Of a DNA stretch of 64,000 nt, positions 61,936 to 64,000 are shown in pieces. The stretch's first letter is position 1. Every line of letters begins with the position of its first letter. The DNA is from Candidatus Dependentiae bacterium (GTDB lineage: Bacteria; Babelota; Babeliae; Babelales; Vermiphilaceae). The stretch spans positions 1-64,000 of the forward strand of contig JBBDMI010000014.1 in assembly GCA_040878395.1 (NCBI GenBank), read 5' to 3'. The position numbers were made by a program, and so were the translations under genes. The notes under the pieces are model-generated. The model was given only the letters and a program-made list of their open reading frames with translations. It did not search any database and was not told the origin of the DNA.

Positions 61936-64000
61936 ATGAAAAAATTACTAATTGTTGAGTCACCCGCGAAAATCAAAACTATCTCCAAATTTTTGGGTTC
62001 AGATTTTAAAATCATGTCCACGGTTGGGCATATTATGGATTTGCCATCAAAAAAACTTGGTGTCACCCTTAATGATGATACTATAGAGCTTGAATACGTT
62101 CCTTTAGACCGAAAAGAACGCGTCATTGCCGATATCTGTAAAGCTGCCGCAACTGCACAAGAAATCTATCTTGCACCTGACCCTGATCGCGAGGGTGAAA
62201 TTATCGCTTGGCATATTGGTCAAGAGATTGAAAAGCTTATTAAAGATAAAAGTCGCATTCATCGCATTACCTTTAATGAGATTACCAAGCCTGCAATTCA
62301 ACAGGCTATTTTAGAAAAAAATCATATTGATTTGGATAAAGTAGCAGCACAACAAGCACGCCGTGTATTAGATCGCTGGGTAGGTTATGAAGTATCTCCA
62401 ATATTATGGCGCAAATTACAAAAAGGTTTATCTGCCGGACGTGTACAATCTGTTGCCTTACGCTTAATTTGTGAACGTGAAGAAGCTATTCGCAACTTTA
62501 AACCTGATGAATACTGGAGTATCACTGGTACATTTGAGCATAATAAAGATAAATTCGATGCTGTATTAACACACATCAATAAGAAAAAAATAGAAATTAA
62601 AGATAAAAAGAAAGCGGATGAAGTTGTTGCTGAAATCAAAAAGAACAACTATGTCGTTACTGAAGTAAAAGATAAAAAGCGCATAAAAAATCCAGTTGCA
62701 CCATTTATGACCAGTACATTGCAACAAGCCGCATTTAATCGCATGGGTTTTTCAGTTAAAAAAACTATGACCATCGCACAAAAGCTATATGAAGGTTTAC
62801 CATTTAAGGACCCTTCTTCTCCCGTTGCTCTTATTACCTACATGCGTACCGATTCATTACGTTTATCCGATACTGCTATAGGTCAAGCACGTGACTATAT
62901 AGGCAAAACATTTGATAAGACTTATCTGCCGACAAAAGCAAACGTATATGCAAAAGGCGGCAAAGCACAAGATGCTCATGAGGCAATTCGCCCTATTGAT
63001 ACAAGCATCACTCCGGAAATTGCAAAAAAATACCTTTCTCGCGATGAAGCTCGTTTATATGAATTAATTTGGCAACGTTTTGTTGCATGCCAAATGAAAT
63101 CGGCAATCTATGCTCAGCGCCAAGTTGTTATTGATGGCGGTAAATATACATTTAAAGTTACCGGTTCAACCTTGATATTTGATGGTTTTTTGAAAGTATA
63201 TGGCGTCGATGAAGATGAAAAAGAGAAAAAAACTGCCATACCAAAAGATATTAAAGCAAAAGATCCATTGGGTCTGAAAAAAATTAATCCAAAACAACAT
63301 TTCACTCAACCACCTCCAAAATACTCTGAAGGTTCATTAGTTAAAGAGCTGGAAAAAGAAGGTATTGGCCGACCAAGTACTTATGCTGCAATTTTAAGCA
63401 CCATTCAAGCACGTAAATACGTTACACTTGAGAAAAAACGATTTATGCCAACTGAACTTGGCATGGCTGTTACAAAAATGTTGGTTGATAATCTACCCAA
63501 AATAATGAATGTAAAATTCACTGCATTAATGGAAGAAGATCTAGATAAAATTGCACAAGGCGAACTTGAGCGCGATGCTTTATTGCGTGAATTTTATGCC
63601 GCATTCAAAAAAGATCTCGATGCATTTTTGGGCAATGATAAAACAAAAAAAGCTGAACCGACCGATGTACAATGTCCAAAATGTAAGCAACATCAATTAG
63701 CAATTCGTTTTGGTAAAGCCGGTGCATTTTTGGGCTGTCTTGGCTATCCCGATTGTGATTTCACTTCAAACTTTAAACGTAATGAAGATGGAACTCTTGA
63801 ATTAATCCAAGCTGAAGCACCAAAACTTCTTGAAGAAGTATGCCCTAAATGCGGCAAAAACCTTCGTGAAGTGCGTGGTAAATTCGGCATGTTCAAAGCA
63901 TGTTCCGGTTATCCCGAATGTAAATTCATTCCACAGGTCAAAGCATCATTTAAATGTTTATCGTGCAAGAAAGGGGATATTATTCAACGTAAATGGCGCG
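61936..64000 (+). CDS. topA: DNA topoisomerase I, 3' end outside the window
   Basis: 688 codons are visible, with no stop before the window edge. The TOPRIM domain (LLIVESPAKIKTISKFLG, then APDPDREGEIIAWH) is followed by the GLSAGRVQSVALRLI block, the active-site Tyr302 in TYMRTDSLR and QDAHEAIRP, EGIGRPSTYAAIL. The C-terminal part has at least two and probably three C4 zinc ribbons (CPKCKQHQ...CLGYPDC, CPKCGKN...CSGYPEC, CLSCKKG). It relaxes negative supercoils, opposing gyrase. The ATG at 61936 has only a weak ribosome site. Confidence 0.97.
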   Translation, partial: MKKLLIVESPAKIKTISKFLGSDFKIMSTVGHIMDLPSKKLGVTLNDDTIELEYVPLDRKERVIADICKAAATAQEIYLAPDPDREGEIIAWHIGQEIEKLIKDKSRIHRITFNEITKPAIQQAILEKNHIDLDKVAAQQARRVLDRWVGYEVSPILWRKLQKGLSAGRVQSVALRLICEREEAIRNFKPDEYWSITGTFEHNKDKFDAVLTHINKKKIEIKDKKKADEVVAEIKKNNYVVTEVKDKKRIKNPVAPFMTSTLQQAAFNRMGFSVKKTMTIAQKLYEGLPFKDPSSPVALITYMRTDSLRLSDTAIGQARDYIGKTFDKTYLPTKANVYAKGGKAQDAHEAIRPIDTSITPEIAKKYLSRDEARLYELIWQRFVACQMKSAIYAQRQVVIDGGKYTFKVTGSTLIFDGFLKVYGVDEDEKEKKTAIPKDIKAKDPLGLKKINPKQHFTQPPPKYSEGSLVKELEKEGIGRPSTYAAILSTIQARKYVTLEKKRFMPTELGMAVTKMLVDNLPKIMNVKFTALMEEDLDKIAQGELERDALLREFYAAFKKDLDAFLGNDKTKKAEPTDVQCPKCKQHQLAIRFGKAGAFLGCLGYPDCDFTSNFKRNEDGTLELIQAEAPKLLEEVCPKCGKNLREVRGKFGMFKACSGYPECKFIPQVKASFKCLSCKKGDIIQRKWR

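Noticed and set aside
61884-62648. Reading frames on the minus strand across topA
   Set aside because: They are shadows of the topA coding frame with no start signals or recognisable domains.

Overview
The window is an AT-rich bacterial chromosome segment whose gene content fits a reduced, host-associated, Gram-negative-type lineage. My best guess is Candidatus Dependentiae (TM6/Babeliae), inferred from content only: ankyrin and very long TPR/Sel1 proteins, a SufC-B-D-S cluster, Bat aerotolerance genes, type IV pilus/T2SS-type ATPase parts, and an unusually large share of small lineage-specific exported proteins. No rRNA operon, prophage, CRISPR array or complete insertion sequence was seen.

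Layout. 1-1.8 kb: end of a truncated gene, an ATP-grasp ligase and an ankyrin protein. 2.1-6.1 kb (minus): glmS, rpsI, a secreted protein, dksA-like and tadA. 6.2-18.2 kb (plus): gyrB, a secreted Cys-rich protein, formamidase, tilS, a TonB-like protein, an exported AdoMet decarboxylase-like protein, an FAD oxidoreductase, a sugar epimerase, then dnaJ, with a Doc/AbrB toxin-antitoxin pair inserted on the minus strand. 18.3-25 kb (minus): an array of signal-peptide/TM/coiled-coil proteins interleaved with guaD, nurA and a SufU-like scaffold. 25.1-32.6 kb (plus): an exported HAD protein and two tandem giant TPR/Sel1 proteins with near-identical leaders, the first split by a frameshift. 32.9-37.6 kb (minus): three tandem VTT/TVP38 membrane proteins with a flavin disulfide oxidoreductase. 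37.8-39.1 kb (plus): a DUF6629-like membrane protein and a CDP-alcohol phosphatidyltransferase. 39.1-61.2 kb (minus): secreted proteins, sufC-B-D-S, a split PilB/GspE ATPase, ogt, HU, tRNA-Leu and tRNA-Cys, a rhodanese lipoprotein, lepB, an M23 peptidase, batA-E with plsC, more exported proteins and a signal-peptide-bearing AAA+ ATPase. 61.9 kb to the end (plus): topA, cut by the window edge.

Three themes stand out. (1) Many exported proteins share the plan signal peptide, one TM segment, coiled coil, usually as single genes with their own terminator; two of them (23.3 and 24.4 kb) share a C-terminal domain I do not recognise. (2) Several enzymes that are normally cytosolic carry N-terminal signal-like segments: AdoMet decarboxylase-like, NAD-dependent epimerase, HAD hydrolase and AAA+ ATPase. 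(3) Several genes are interrupted by a single change: frameshifts at homopolymers near 20.34 and 28.58 kb (perhaps also 0.04 kb), an in-frame amber at 45.76 kb and an in-frame ochre splitting PilB at 47.13 kb. These could be real decay, transcriptional slippage/readthrough, or consensus errors.

All calls come from reading the sequence by eye; no homology search was run. Coordinates of chosen starts rely on visible Shine-Dalgarno sequences (mostly AAGGA/GAGG) and signal peptide position.
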